A DNA stretch of 64,000 nucleotides from the NCBI RefSeq assembly GCF_020707265.1, contig NZ_JAJFEQ010000014.1:36402-100401 (forward strand). The letters are read 5' to 3'. Both the position numbers and the translations under genes were made by a program. The notes below the pieces were generated by a model. It saw nothing but the letters and a program-made list of their open reading frames with translations. It was not told where the DNA came from and did not search any database. Below, in pieces: positions 16,448-24,913 of this stretch. Each line of letters begins with the position of its first letter. Position 1 is the first letter of the stretch. The stretch comes from Massilia sp. IC2-477. Lineage in GTDB: Bacteria; Pseudomonadota; Gammaproteobacteria; Burkholderiales; Burkholderiaceae_D.

Positions 16448-16993
16448 ATGAGCGTCCTACTATTGGGCGGAAGCCCCTCGCCGCAATCCTCGTGCACGCG
16501 GCTGCTGCAATACATCGGCGACCGCCTGGCCCTGCAGGGCCAGCGCCCGGTGCGCATCGAAGTGCGCGAGCTGCCCGCCGACGCGCTGCTGCAGGCCGAC
16601 AGCGCCCAGCCCGAGCTGGCGCGTGCGCTGCAGCTGGTGCGCGAGGCCGATGTGGTGGTGGTGGCCACGCCTGTCTACAAGGCGGCCTACACCGGGCTGC
16701 TGAAAGCCTTCCTCGACCTGCTGCCGCAGGACGGCCTGGCCGGCAAGGCCGTGCTGCCGATCGCCACCGGCGGCAGCCAGTCGCACATGCTGGCGCTCGA
16801 CTACGCGCTGCGCCCCGTGCTGGCCTCGATGTCGGCGCGCTTCATCCTGCCCAGCATCTATGCCACGTCCGACCAGGTGTCCTGGCATTCCGAATACGGC
16901 CTGGCGCTGGCGCCGCCGATCGCGGCGCGCATCGCGCAGGGCATCGAGCAGCTGGGCGCCGAACTGGAACCCCGGCTGCGCGCCGCCGCCTGA
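16448..16993 (+). CDS. ssuE: NADPH-dependent FMN reductase
   Basis: 181 residues, flavodoxin-like fold. LLGGSPSPQSSC near the N-terminus binds the FMN phosphate, and ATPVYKAAYTGLLKAFLDLLP (residues about 75-95, by its core) is the SsuE signature. It reduces FMN with NAD(P)H and hands FMNH2 to SsuD and, presumably, to the other flavin monooxygenases of the island. The gene is first in the plus-strand unit and divergent from sfnB. Confidence 0.93.
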   Translation: MSVLLLGGSPSPQSSCTRLLQYIGDRLALQGQRPVRIEVRELPADALLQADSAQPELARALQLVREADVVVVATPVYKAAYTGLLKAFLDLLPQDGLAGKAVLPIATGGSQSHMLALDYALRPVLASMSARFILPSIYATSDQVSWHSEYGLALAPPIAARIAQGIEQLGAELEPRLRAAA

Positions 16994-17013
16994 CAATGAC
17001 CGAAGGAGCATCC

Positions 17014-17196
17014 ATGCACGAACACGTTTCCCGCCGCGCCGCGCGCCGGCATGACCTGGGCCTGGCGTTTGCCGGGATCGCCGCGGCAGCGGCAGCGCAG
17101 GGCGCCGCCCAGCCGCGTCCCGCCCCAGCGGCCGACCCGCGCCAGCGCGCGCCGCTGCAGCCAGCCGCGGCGACGCTGCCCCTGGCCGCGAATTGA
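17014..17196 (+). CDS. small Ala/Pro/Arg-rich protein, unknown
   Basis: 60 residues between ssuE and ssuD. GAAGGAG lies 5 bases before the ATG, and the gap to ssuD is only 9 bases, so it sits well in the operon. An Arg-rich start (SRRAARRH) is followed by a short hydrophobic stretch (GLAFAGIAAAAAAQGAA) and a Pro-rich tail, like a short exported or membrane-associated peptide. Its composition is also what random GC-rich DNA gives, so its reality rests on the ribosome-binding site and position. No function is proposed. Confidence 0.5.
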   Translation: MHEHVSRRAARRHDLGLAFAGIAAAAAAQGAAQPRPAPAADPRQRAPLQPAAATLPLAAN

Positions 17197-17205
17197 GGAG
17201 CCGCA

Positions 17206-18366
17206 ATGTCGACCCCTGACGTATTCTGGTTCCTGCCCACCCACGGCGACAGCCGCTACCTCGGCACCTCGGAGGGCGCGCGCGCCGTCGACGCGGCCTA
17301 CCTGAAGCAGGTCGCGGTGGCCGCCGACACCCTCGGCTACGACGGCGTGCTGCTGCCCACCGGCCGCTCCTGCGAAGACGCCTGGATCGTGGCGTCCTCG
17401 CTGATCGACGCGACGCGCCGGCTCAAGTTCCTGGTCGCGGTGCGGCCGGGCCTGTCGACGCCGGGCCTGGCGGTGCGCATGGCCTCGACCTTTGACCGCC
17501 TGTCCGACGGCCGCCTCCTGGTGAACGTCGTCACCGGCGGCGACCAGGGCGAGCTGGAAGCCGACGGCCTGTTCGCCGACCACACCAAACGCTACGAGAT
17601 TTCGGATGAATTCTTCCGCGTCTGGCGCGCCAGCATGGCGGGCGAGGGCGGTGCGGCCGGCTTCGACTTCGAAGGAAAGCACATCCAGGTCAAGGGCGCG
17701 AAAACGCTCTATCCGCCGGTGCAGGAGGGCGGACCGCCGCTGTACTTCGGCGGCTCGTCCGAGCCGGCGCACGAGCTGGCGGCCGCGCAGATGGACGTCT
17801 ACCTGACCTGGGGCGAGCCGCCCGCGGCCGTGAAGGAAAAGCTGGACGACATCCGGCAGCGCGCCGCACGCCACGGCCGCACGCTGCGCTTCGGCATCCG
17901 CCTGCACGTGATTGTGCGCGAGACCAACGAAGCTGCCTGGCGCGCCGCCGACGAGTTGATCAGCCACCTGGACGACGAGGTCATCGCCAGGGCGCAGGCG
18001 GCCTTTGCGAAGATGGATTCGGTGGGCCAGCAGCGCATGGCCGCCCTGCACGGCGGGCGCCGCGACAAGCTGGAAGTCTCGCCCAACCTGTGGGCCGGCG
18101 TGGGCCTGGTGCGCGGCGGCGCCGGCACCGCGCTGGTGGGCGACCCGGAAACGGTGGCCGCGCGCATGCGCGAATACGCCGAGCTCGGGATCGAGACCTT
18201 CATCCTGTCGGGCTATCCGCACCTGGAAGAGTCTTACCGCTTCGCCGAGCTCGTGTTCCCGCTGCTGGGCAAGGGCAAGGGAAAGGCGACCGGCGCGCAA
18301 TCGCTGACCGGGCCGTTCGGCGAGATGATGGCGAGCGATATCCTGCCCAAGAAGAAAGCAGCCTGA
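17206..18366 (+). CDS. ssuD: FMNH2-dependent alkanesulfonate monooxygenase
   Basis: 386 residues, luciferase-type TIM barrel. It opens MSTPDVFWFLPTHGDSRYLG and carries LSDGRLLVNVVTGGDQGELE near 100, plus VYLTWGEPP near 200. SsuD converts alkanesulfonates to the aldehyde and sulfite using O2 and FMNH2 from SsuE. The conserved Cys-54-type position falls in GRSCEDAW, and the mobile-loop Arg region (SPNLWAGVGLVRGGAGTALVG near 285) is present. The C-terminal tail (GPFGEMMASDILPKKKAA) is typical. It is the last gene of the ssuE unit. Confidence 0.95.
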   Translation: MSTPDVFWFLPTHGDSRYLGTSEGARAVDAAYLKQVAVAADTLGYDGVLLPTGRSCEDAWIVASSLIDATRRLKFLVAVRPGLSTPGLAVRMASTFDRLSDGRLLVNVVTGGDQGELEADGLFADHTKRYEISDEFFRVWRASMAGEGGAAGFDFEGKHIQVKGAKTLYPPVQEGGPPLYFGGSSEPAHELAAAQMDVYLTWGEPPAAVKEKLDDIRQRAARHGRTLRFGIRLHVIVRETNEAAWRAADELISHLDDEVIARAQAAFAKMDSVGQQRMAALHGGRRDKLEVSPNLWAGVGLVRGGAGTALVGDPETVAARMREYAELGIETFILSGYPHLEESYRFAELVFPLLGKGKGKATGAQSLTGPFGEMMASDILPKKKAA

Positions 18367-18402
18367 CGCCGGCAGCCGGGAGCGGGACGGAAGCGCCTTT
18401 GC

Positions 18403-18408
18403 TATCAT
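18403..18408 (+). promoter_or_regulatory. extended -10 placed for a leaderless start
   Basis: TATCAT preceded by TGC (extended -10) ends 6 bases before the ATG at 18415. Transcription would begin at or next to the A of the start codon, and there is no ribosome-binding site, so a leaderless mRNA is possible. Confidence 0.4.
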
Positions 18409-18414
18409 GGCGCG

Positions 18415-19107
18415 ATGTCCATCCTGCTCGTACCCGGCTACATGGCCGATGAAACCCTCTGGGACGACGTGCGCGGCCCCCTGGAACAATTCGGGCCCGT
18501 CCTGCACGCCGACCTGCGCCACGACGACAGCATCGAAGCGATGGCCGCGCGCGCCGTCGCCGCTGCACCCGGCAGCTTCATCCCGGTCGGCTTCTCGATG
18601 GGCGGCTACATCGCCCGCGAGATCGCGCGCCTGGCGCCCGAACGGGTGCGTGCGCTGGTCTTGATCGCCACCTCCACCCGCGCCGACACGCCTTCGCTGC
18701 GCCAGAGCCGCGGCACGGTCGGCAAGGCCGCGGCCTCGGTCTCGTTCTCGGGCCTGAGCAAGACCGCGATCGCCACTTCGCTGCATCCGCAACAGGCCGG
18801 CAACGACGCCCTGATCGATCGCGTGCGCGCCATGGGCGTGCGCCTGGGCGGCGAGGTGTTCCGGCGCCAGTCGAGCATCGTGCGCACGAGCGACCGCGAA
18901 CGCCTGCACGAGATTCGCTGCCCGACCCTCGTCATTGCGGCGGGCCAGGACCGCCTGCGCTCGTGCGAGGAAGCCGAGGAACTGCATGCCGGCCTGCCGG
19001 CTTCGGACTTCGCCCTCATCGAGGACAGCGGCCACATGCTGCCGATCGAGGCGCCCGAGGCCCTGCTGGCGGTGATGCTGCCCTGGCTGGAGAAAGTCGC
19101 GCAGTAA
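18415..19107 (+). CDS. alpha/beta-fold hydrolase
   Basis: 230 residues. The nucleophile elbow GFSMGG is near residue 61, the acid probably lies in VIAAGQDRLRS near 174, and the His in EDSGHMLPIEAPE near 203, giving a complete Ser-Asp-His triad. The oxyanion loop is VPGYMADETLW at the N-terminus. The family spans esterases, lipases and C-C hydrolases, and the substrate cannot be told. It starts 49 bases after ssuD but with its own -10 element, and converges on uvsE. Confidence 0.9.
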   Translation: MSILLVPGYMADETLWDDVRGPLEQFGPVLHADLRHDDSIEAMAARAVAAAPGSFIPVGFSMGGYIAREIARLAPERVRALVLIATSTRADTPSLRQSRGTVGKAAASVSFSGLSKTAIATSLHPQQAGNDALIDRVRAMGVRLGGEVFRRQSSIVRTSDRERLHEIRCPTLVIAAGQDRLRSCEEAEELHAGLPASDFALIEDSGHMLPIEAPEALLAVMLPWLEKVAQ

Positions 19108-19111
19108 TGCA

Positions 19112-20002
19112 CTAAGCAGCGGTGGTAGCCGACCAGGCGCGCAAGCCGCGGATCGCTTCTTCCTTGAGCTTGGCCTCGATCTCGATGTAGGGTGCGGCCA
19201 GGTAGGACGAGGGCATCACCTCGATCAGGTCGGAATGCTGGCGGTCGTTGAAGCCTTCGCGGCCGTTGGAGATGTGCACCAGCTGGTGCCTTGGCTCGGC
19301 CCAGGTCTCGCGCGCTTTCAGCAGCATCTCGCCCACGCTCGGATCTTCATAGCTCGACAGTTTGTCGTGCACTACGTGGTGGTGGGCGTCGAATACCATC
19401 GGCACGCCGGCGCGCAGGCAAATTTCGTGAATCTCTTGCGCGCCATACGCGTACTCGTCGTTCTCCAGCCCCAGCCGGCAGCGGATCGCGTCGGGCAGGG
19501 TGGCGATGCGTTCGACCAGGGCGTCGGCCCGGTTGCCCTTGCCGCCGTGGATCTCGAGCAGGGCCCAGGGCGAGCGTGGCTGCTCCAGCAAGTCCATGAT
19601 GTCGGCGTGCATCTGCAGGATCTTGATGCTGTTCGCCACCACGCCTTCCGAATCCGAATTGAGCACCACAAACTGGTCCGGGTGCATGACCAGGCGGATG
19701 CCGCGCTCCAGCGCACGCCGGCCCGAACGCGCCAGGGTGGCGGCAAAGGGCGCCAGCACCTCGCGTCCGATGTCTTCGTCGGCGAAGGGAAAGATCGACG
19801 ACGGCAGGCGGTACAGGCGGATGCCCTCGGCTTCGCAGTAGCGCAGCGCATTGTCCAGGGTCTGGATATTGTCGCGGTACAGGCCGTCGAGCAGTGCACG
19901 CTGGCCGTCCAGGCTGTGCTCGAGCAGGCGCTTGCGCGTGACCGTGCGGTAGCGGACGTCTTTCGATGCGGTGATGCAGACGAGGCCTAGATTTGGTGGC
20001 AT
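19112..20002 (-). CDS. uvsE: UV damage endonuclease UvsE
   Basis: 296 residues, TIM-barrel UVDE family. It incises DNA 5' of cyclobutane dimers, (6-4) photoproducts and some abasic sites, an alternative to UvrABC repair. Conserved blocks are NLGLVCITASKDVRYRT at the N-terminus, LYRLPSSIFPFADE near 67, LVMHPDQFVVLNS near 103, LEIHGGKGNRADALVERI near 147 and FDAHHHVVH near 203, which contain the metal-binding His and Glu residues. AGGGAA lies 5 bases before ATG 20002. It is a single gene. Confidence 0.94.
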   Translation of the reverse strand: MPPNLGLVCITASKDVRYRTVTRKRLLEHSLDGQRALLDGLYRDNIQTLDNALRYCEAEGIRLYRLPSSIFPFADEDIGREVLAPFAATLARSGRRALERGIRLVMHPDQFVVLNSDSEGVVANSIKILQMHADIMDLLEQPRSPWALLEIHGGKGNRADALVERIATLPDAIRCRLGLENDEYAYGAQEIHEICLRAGVPMVFDAHHHVVHDKLSSYEDPSVGEMLLKARETWAEPRHQLVHISNGREGFNDRQHSDLIEVMPSSYLAAPYIEIEAKLKEEAIRGLRAWSATTAA

Positions 20003-20189
20003 GGGTTCCCTGTGCTGTCGCGGCCCGGTTGCCGCCTTTGCTCCGAGTCTAGCGCAATGGATAATCCGGGGCGTCCGCCTGGACTGCGTGGGCGGGTCAG
20101 GCCAGGGTCATCCTGACGAACGCCCCGGTCGCCCGAACTTGGGCAGAATGGTCCGATATCCAGTGACATTAGCTCAACAGGAGGATGCG

Positions 20190-20636
20190 ATGAGCGATCA
20201 GGAACGCGACAAGCAAGGTGGGGCCACACGCAGCGATACGCTGGCCGAGGGCGGCGCCGTCCCGGTGAATGCACAGGGCGGACAGGCAAGCCAGACCGGT
20301 TCGCAGATCGTCGGCGCGGCCGGCGGCACCGATGCCTCGGCAGCGGCGGCCCAGTCCGGCAACCAGGGGCCGGGCGGCGCCGGCATGCGGGCGCAGGGAG
20401 CAGCGGAAGGCGGCCCCGGTGCGCCGGGCGGTTCGCTGGGCGGCGGTGGCAGCCCGGCGGCGGGCGCCTCCGCGGGCGGCAATGCGATGGGCGAGGCGGC
20501 GTCAAGCGACGACACCCGCACCGGGACCGGGACCTCGTCCGGCCAGGGTACGTCGGTGGCGGGCGGCGACCCCAGCAGCGGCGCGGCCTTGAACCCGACC
20601 AAGCAGGGCGGCGGCGGAGGCGCATCCACCGCTTGA
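20190..20636 (+). CDS. Gly/Ala/Ser-rich low-complexity protein, unknown
   Basis: 148 residues; ATG 20190 follows AACAGGAGGATGCG, a strong ribosome-binding site. After a charged start (MSDQERDKQGG) the protein is almost entirely Gly, Ala, Ser, Thr and Gln with scattered acids, no Cys, no Trp and no hydrophobic stretch. It should be cytoplasmic and intrinsically disordered, like stress-related or desiccation-type hydrophilic proteins. That comparison is by composition only. It converges on the CAP-domain gene with a 4-base gap and no terminator between them. Confidence 0.7.
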   Translation: MSDQERDKQGGATRSDTLAEGGAVPVNAQGGQASQTGSQIVGAAGGTDASAAAAQSGNQGPGGAGMRAQGAAEGGPGAPGGSLGGGGSPAAGASAGGNAMGEAASSDDTRTGTGTSSGQGTSVAGGDPSSGAALNPTKQGGGGGASTA

Positions 20637-20640
20637 AGGA

Positions 20641-21558
20641 TCAGCGCGGCCGGCCGAACACCTGGGTCCAGTAGACCAGGCCGCTGCGCTTTTCCGCGAC
20701 GATGCCGTAGGCCGCTCCCATCTCGGTAAAGCTGGGATTCATGATGTTGGCGCAGTGGCCCGGGCTGTCGAGCCAGCCGGCCATGGCTTCTTCCGGCGAG
20801 CTCTGGCCGAAGGCGATGTTCTCGCCCACGCGCTGCCAGGCATAGCCGGCGCGCGCCGCGCGGTCGGCCGGCTGGCTGCCGTCCTTGGCGCGGTGGCTGA
20901 AGTAGCGGCGCGTCGCCATGTCGCGGCTGTGCGCCAGCGCGGCCTCGCCCAGGCGCGGGTTCCAGATGACCGGCGGCGCCGGCGCAAAGTGCTCGCTGCC
21001 GCAGGTGCGCGCGCTGGCGCGCGCCGCATTCACCCCGGCCAGGATGGCCTTGCCGGCCTCGTTCCAGTCCGGGAAGGTTTCCGAGGGCAGCGGCGGCGCC
21101 GGACGCGCCAGGATCACGGTCCATTCATTGCCGCTGCGATAGGTACCGACGGCCGAGAAGCGGGTATCGAGCAGGGTCTTGCAGTATTTCTGCTGCAGCA
21201 CGGCCATCGCTTCCGCCGGGGTATCCGGGCCGGTGACGCTGATCGAATCGGCGCGCTCGGCCGCATAGCCGGCACGCTCGAGCGCGGTTTCGATGAAGGT
21301 GGCGGGGCCGATGCGCACCCGCGCCAGCGCCGGGTGCGGCGCCAGGGCCTCCACCGGATCGGCGGCGCGGCCCATGCAGCTGCCGGGCGCCATGCGGTAG
21401 GCATTGACCAGGGTGCTCAGCTGGTCGGCGCCGTAGGCGGGCGCCGGCACGGCGGCGGCCGGACCGGGCCAGGCCGCGGCCAGTGCGAGGCTCAAGGATG
21501 CGAAGGACAGTGCGCCACGCTGCGCATGGCGGCGCGCCCTGAATGGCAGGGTCATCAT
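20641..21558 (-). CDS. exported CAP-domain (SCP/PR1) protein
   Basis: 305 residues with an N-terminal signal (hydrophobic core LSFASLSLALAAAWPGPAAA). The C-terminal half, from about residue 165, is a bacterial CAP domain: LAGVNAARASARTCG, LGEAALAHSRDMATRRYFSHR, VGENIAFGQSSPEEAMAGWLDSPGHCANIM (by its ends) and a final YWTQVFG. The two His and Glu of the CAP cavity are present (SHR, GEN, GHC). The N-terminal half is a second, weaker repeat of the same type. Function in bacteria is mostly unknown. The start may be the second ATG at 21555. Confidence 0.88.
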   Translation of the reverse strand: MMTLPFRARRHAQRGALSFASLSLALAAAWPGPAAAVPAPAYGADQLSTLVNAYRMAPGSCMGRAADPVEALAPHPALARVRIGPATFIETALERAGYAAERADSISVTGPDTPAEAMAVLQQKYCKTLLDTRFSAVGTYRSGNEWTVILARPAPPLPSETFPDWNEAGKAILAGVNAARASARTCGSEHFAPAPPVIWNPRLGEAALAHSRDMATRRYFSHRAKDGSQPADRAARAGYAWQRVGENIAFGQSSPEEAMAGWLDSPGHCANIMNPSFTEMGAAYGIVAEKRSGLVYWTQVFGRPR

Positions 21559-21649
21559 TTTTCGGTAGAGGTTCCGGTGCCGGCGGCTGCGTCATCACAC
21601 CGGCATTGCCAAATCTGAATTGACAGTCAATAAAGCCGGCCCCAAAGCA

Positions 21650-21676
21650 AAAACGCCGACCACAGGTCAGCGTTTT
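21650..21676. terminator. hairpin of the AACGCC series
   Basis: AAAACGC-C-GACC pairs with GGTC-A-GCGTTTT around loop ACA, with one internal mismatch, and the T and A runs make it usable on both strands. On the minus strand it ends the TPR-gene transcript 98 bases before the CAP-domain gene. Confidence 0.7.
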
Positions 21677-21773
21677 ATCGAGGCCGGACAGGAAGCATGA
21701 CGCATCTGTCGCGAACCCACCCACTATAGCAGGGTCGCGCCGACCCTGCATAGCGCGGCGCTGTAACAGGCCG

Positions 21774-23624
21774 CTACAGCCGCGTCAGCTGCGGGCCGCC
21801 CGGCTCGCCCAACCAGGTGGTGGCGAAGCGCTTGCGCGCCGCCGCCAGCGCCGGCGCATCCCCCCGTTTCTGGTAGACCTCGATCAGCCCGCGCAGGGCC
21901 CAACCGTTGCTGGGCGTGCGCGCCAGCGAATCGCGGAAGACCTGCTCGGCCGCGTCCAGCTGGCCGGTGCGCAGCAGCGCCGCGCCCAGCGACTGGCGCA
22001 CCGGGTAGTACCAGTAGGGCGGCTCCATGTAGGGCAGGCCATCCTGCAGTGCGATCGCTTCGCGGTAGGCGGCCATCGCCTCGGGCAGCTTGCCGCGCGC
22101 ATCGAGCAGGCGTCCACGTGCCACCGCACGCGCCGTCTGCACGATCTCGCGCGCCGGGATGCTCCACTGCGCGATCGGCGTGAAGTCGGCCGTGCGCTCG
22201 ATGCGTTCGAGCGCGGCCAGCTCGCGCCCGCCTTCGTCCAGCATGCCCTTGCGCGCAAAGCCGACGGCGCGGGCGTAATGCCACATCGCCTTGACCAGTA
22301 CGAAGTCGGGCCCGGGGTCGGGCAGGGCCAGCAGGGTTTCCGGCGAGCTGAACTGCACGTGCGAGAAATAGGGCGCCGCCTTGACCGGCTGCAGGCTGGG
22401 GAAACCCTTCAGCAGTTCGGGTGGGATTGCCTTGTCCAGCTTGCCTGCCGCTTCGAGCGCGGTGCGCCCGTCGCCGCCCATCAGGGCCGACACCATCACG
22501 AAGTGGATGTTGTGCGGGTAATAAGCGCCGCGGTACACCGGGTCGCTCGGCGAGCGGCCGAAGTATTGCTCGTCGACGGCGATCGCGTCGCGGTTCGACT
22601 GCAGCGCCTCGCGGTACATGCCGAGCCGGTAATAGATGTGCGAGGGCATGTGGACGACGTGGCCGGCGCCCGGGATCTGCTGGGCCAGCACCTTGGCGGC
22701 AGGCAGCGCCCGTTCCGGATGGCTCGAGGCTTCCACCGCATGGATGTAGTAGTGGGCCGCGCCCGGATGGCTGGGATTGCGCTCCAGCACGCGCTCGAGC
22801 GCGCCCAGCATGGCCACGGTGCGCGGCCTGGGCTGGGCGCCGCCGGCCTGCCAGTAGTCCCAGGGCGACAGGTCCATCAGCGCTTCCGCGTACAGCACCT
22901 GGATGGTGTCGTCGTTGGGGAAGGCGCGCGCGGCCTCGCCCATGGCGTCGGCATAGGCCTGGTCGAGTGGCGCCCGGTCGGCCGGCGGGGTCGCCTGGTA
23001 GCGCTGGGCGATGGCGCGGATCAGGGCCTGTTCCGGCGGCGTGGCCGCGGGTGCGAGCGCGATGGCCTTTGCCGCCGCGCTTGCAGCCGGGGCGGCCGCT
23101 TCCGGGAACATCGGGGCGTTGATGTTTGGTCCCAGCGCCAGTGCCTCGCCCCAGTGGCACATGGCGCAGTGCGGATCGTGCTGCTGGGCGGCGCGGAAGG
23201 CGCGCACGGCTTCGGCGTGGTTGAAGGCAAAGCTCAGGCGCAGGCCCTGGTCGAAATAGGCCTGGGCGCGCGGGCTGGCGGTGGTGACTGGCACGTGCAG
23301 GCTGCCGAGGTTGGCGTACAGGGGCGGTGCGGCGTCGGGCGCTGCCGCGCCGGCCTTCGGCGCGCCGCCTTTCGGCGCCGCCACCTGGCCCGGCTTGAAG
23401 GGCGCGGTTTCGGCCTGGGCCTGGGCCAGCACGAGCTGGTCCAGCAGGGGCGGGCGGCCGGCGCGCGCCGGCGTGCAGATGGCGCCGGGGGCGAACAGCG
23501 GATCGAAGCCTGCCTGTGCAGCCTTGGTCGCGTCCGGCGCAGGGCTGGAAGAAGCGAGGGCGAGGGCGGCGATGGCGGCGGCCCCCGCCGCCCCGGCGCC
23601 CATGAGGATGCGTACGGGTTTCAT
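21774..23624 (-). CDS. exported TPR protein with a CxxCH motif
   Basis: 616 residues; ATG 23624 with AGGGGAGA upstream. The N-terminus is a signal or anchor (ILMGAGAAGAAAIAALALASS). Tetratricopeptide repeats run from about residue 110 to the end (ARAQAYFDQGLRLSFAFNHAEAVRAFRAA, by its ends, then many A-pairs), with the block HPGAAHYYIHAVEASSHPERAL near 310. DPHCAMCHWGEALALGPNIN near 145 holds a single CxxCH, as in c-type haem sites, though related TPR proteins can have CAMCYWG, so metal or haem binding is open. Function unknown; the gene stands alone, divergent from the PEP-CTERM locus. Confidence 0.85.
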   Translation of the reverse strand: MKPVRILMGAGAAGAAAIAALALASSSPAPDATKAAQAGFDPLFAPGAICTPARAGRPPLLDQLVLAQAQAETAPFKPGQVAAPKGGAPKAGAAAPDAAPPLYANLGSLHVPVTTASPRAQAYFDQGLRLSFAFNHAEAVRAFRAAQQHDPHCAMCHWGEALALGPNINAPMFPEAAAPAASAAAKAIALAPAATPPEQALIRAIAQRYQATPPADRAPLDQAYADAMGEAARAFPNDDTIQVLYAEALMDLSPWDYWQAGGAQPRPRTVAMLGALERVLERNPSHPGAAHYYIHAVEASSHPERALPAAKVLAQQIPGAGHVVHMPSHIYYRLGMYREALQSNRDAIAVDEQYFGRSPSDPVYRGAYYPHNIHFVMVSALMGGDGRTALEAAGKLDKAIPPELLKGFPSLQPVKAAPYFSHVQFSSPETLLALPDPGPDFVLVKAMWHYARAVGFARKGMLDEGGRELAALERIERTADFTPIAQWSIPAREIVQTARAVARGRLLDARGKLPEAMAAYREAIALQDGLPYMEPPYWYYPVRQSLGAALLRTGQLDAAEQVFRDSLARTPSNGWALRGLIEVYQKRGDAPALAAARKRFATTWLGEPGGPQLTRL

Positions 23625-24105
23625 GCTTGTCTCCCCTATGCGTGCTTGCGCTGCCCGCATTGTCATTGGAGGTCGGCGCCAGAGAGAGAGTTCGGGCCAC
23701 GCACGGCGTTTGGACACTGCTTTGTGCGGGATCAAGGTCCATGTGCGAAAACGTCCCACCCCTATCGACGACACATGATATTTCAGTCAAGAAATAGAAG
23801 TGTTTCTGTTAGGAAAATTGTAAGCAAATGCATCATTCCATAATGTGTCTGTCAAGAATATTTTGCATGTAGAAAAATGTGTAGAAAAAAAACTACGATG
23901 CAATTCGCATGATTTGGATCAATATTCATAGGGAAATCCATCTTTAATTCAGGAAAATCCGTGAATTTTCGAATCTTATTTTTGACAACATTTTTGGGAA
24001 AAGAATGCCTCCATTGATATAGTTGAGACGCACATTTCTTGCAATAAATGCAGCAGTGCTACAACGGCAGCGCATCGTTACTCAAACCATAAGGCGGAAA
24101 CAATA
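23625..24105 (+). other. AT-rich control region upstream of the PEP-CTERM/subtilase genes
   Basis: About 480 bases of low GC without a supported ORF, between a minus-strand and a plus-strand gene. It contains AATTCA (23946-23951) facing TGAATT (23962-23967), an inverted repeat about 85 bases upstream of a possible sigma-54 promoter. A TTGACA at 23983 lacks a good partner. AAGGCGG precedes ATG 24106. Confidence 0.5.
24028..24043 (+). promoter_or_regulatory. possible sigma-54 promoter of the PEP-CTERM gene
   Basis: ACGCAC-ATTTC-TTGCA has the -24/-12 spacing of sigma-54 sites (consensus TGGCAC-N5-TTGCW). The -12 element is perfect; the -24 element lacks the first of its two Gs. RpoN control of PEP-CTERM genes through PrsK/PrsR is known from Zoogloea. 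The better site at 41077 supports the idea. Confidence 0.35.
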
Positions 24106-24897
24106 ATGACTCCAAGCTTCGTGACGCGTTCTTCCCGTGCCCTCACCGGGCTCTCCAAACTAGGGCTGGCCATGGTCGGCGCAATCGCCCTGCTTGGCTC
24201 CGCGCCGGCAGCGGCAGCCGTCCTGAATTTCGAATCGCAGCTGCCGACGGTGTATGCCGGTGGCGAATTCTTTGACGAAAACGGCTTCCGCCTGTCGGTG
24301 ATCGACACCCACGGCGACGGCACCGGCCTGGCCGGCGGCATCGTCAACGGCAGCGATCCGACCACCTGCGCCCTGGGCGGCTGCCCGAGCGGCAATAGCA
24401 CCAACTTCTATATCGGTGTCGTCGACGGCGCTGCCACGATCACCCGTAACTGGGCCGACGCCACTTTCCGCCTGCGCGGCTTCGACTTCAGCTTCATGGC
24501 CCCGGTCGGCGGCCTGGCGGCCGGCTCCTACGGCCAGCTGCAACTGACCGGCAACCTCCTGGGCGGCGGCACCATCTTCACCGCCCTCGACTTCCCGAGC
24601 GCGGTCGATGCGAGCGGCAACCCGATGTTCGGTTCGGCCATGCTGGCCGCCGACTTCATGAACGCCACCCTGACCAGCCTGAACATCCGCGCCTGTATCA
24701 ACGACGGCACCAGCTGCATCTTCCCGGACGACAACAGCCCGCTCATCAGCCAGGCCCAGTTCGGCATCGACAACATCGACCTGGCCGAAGTGCCGGAACC
24801 CGGCAGCATGGCCCTGATCGGCCTCGGCATGGGCGCGCTTGCGCTGCGCCGCCGCAAGTCGTCCGTTTCCCAACCCGCCACCACCGTCGCTGCCTGA
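24106..24897 (+). CDS. PEP-CTERM sorting domain protein
   Basis: 263 residues. A long signal peptide (core LGLAMVGAIALLGSAPAAAA) and the C-terminal tripartite signal VPEPGSMALIGLGMGALALRRRK show that it is exported and processed by an exosortase (EpsH/XrtA) at the VPEP motif. The mature part is rich in Gly, Asn, Asp and Phe, beta-type, with four Cys (CALGGC; CINDGTSC) that may form disulfides. Such proteins belong to the extracellular polysaccharide matrix. It ends 16 bases before the subtilase ATG, so the two are probably one operon. No exosortase gene lies in the window. Confidence 0.92.
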   Translation: MTPSFVTRSSRALTGLSKLGLAMVGAIALLGSAPAAAAVLNFESQLPTVYAGGEFFDENGFRLSVIDTHGDGTGLAGGIVNGSDPTTCALGGCPSGNSTNFYIGVVDGAATITRNWADATFRLRGFDFSFMAPVGGLAAGSYGQLQLTGNLLGGGTIFTALDFPSAVDASGNPMFGSAMLAADFMNATLTSLNIRACINDGTSCIFPDDNSPLISQAQFGIDNIDLAEVPEPGSMALIGLGMGALALRRRKSSVSQPATTVAA

Positions 24898-24913
24898 GCC
24901 TGGATACCACACC

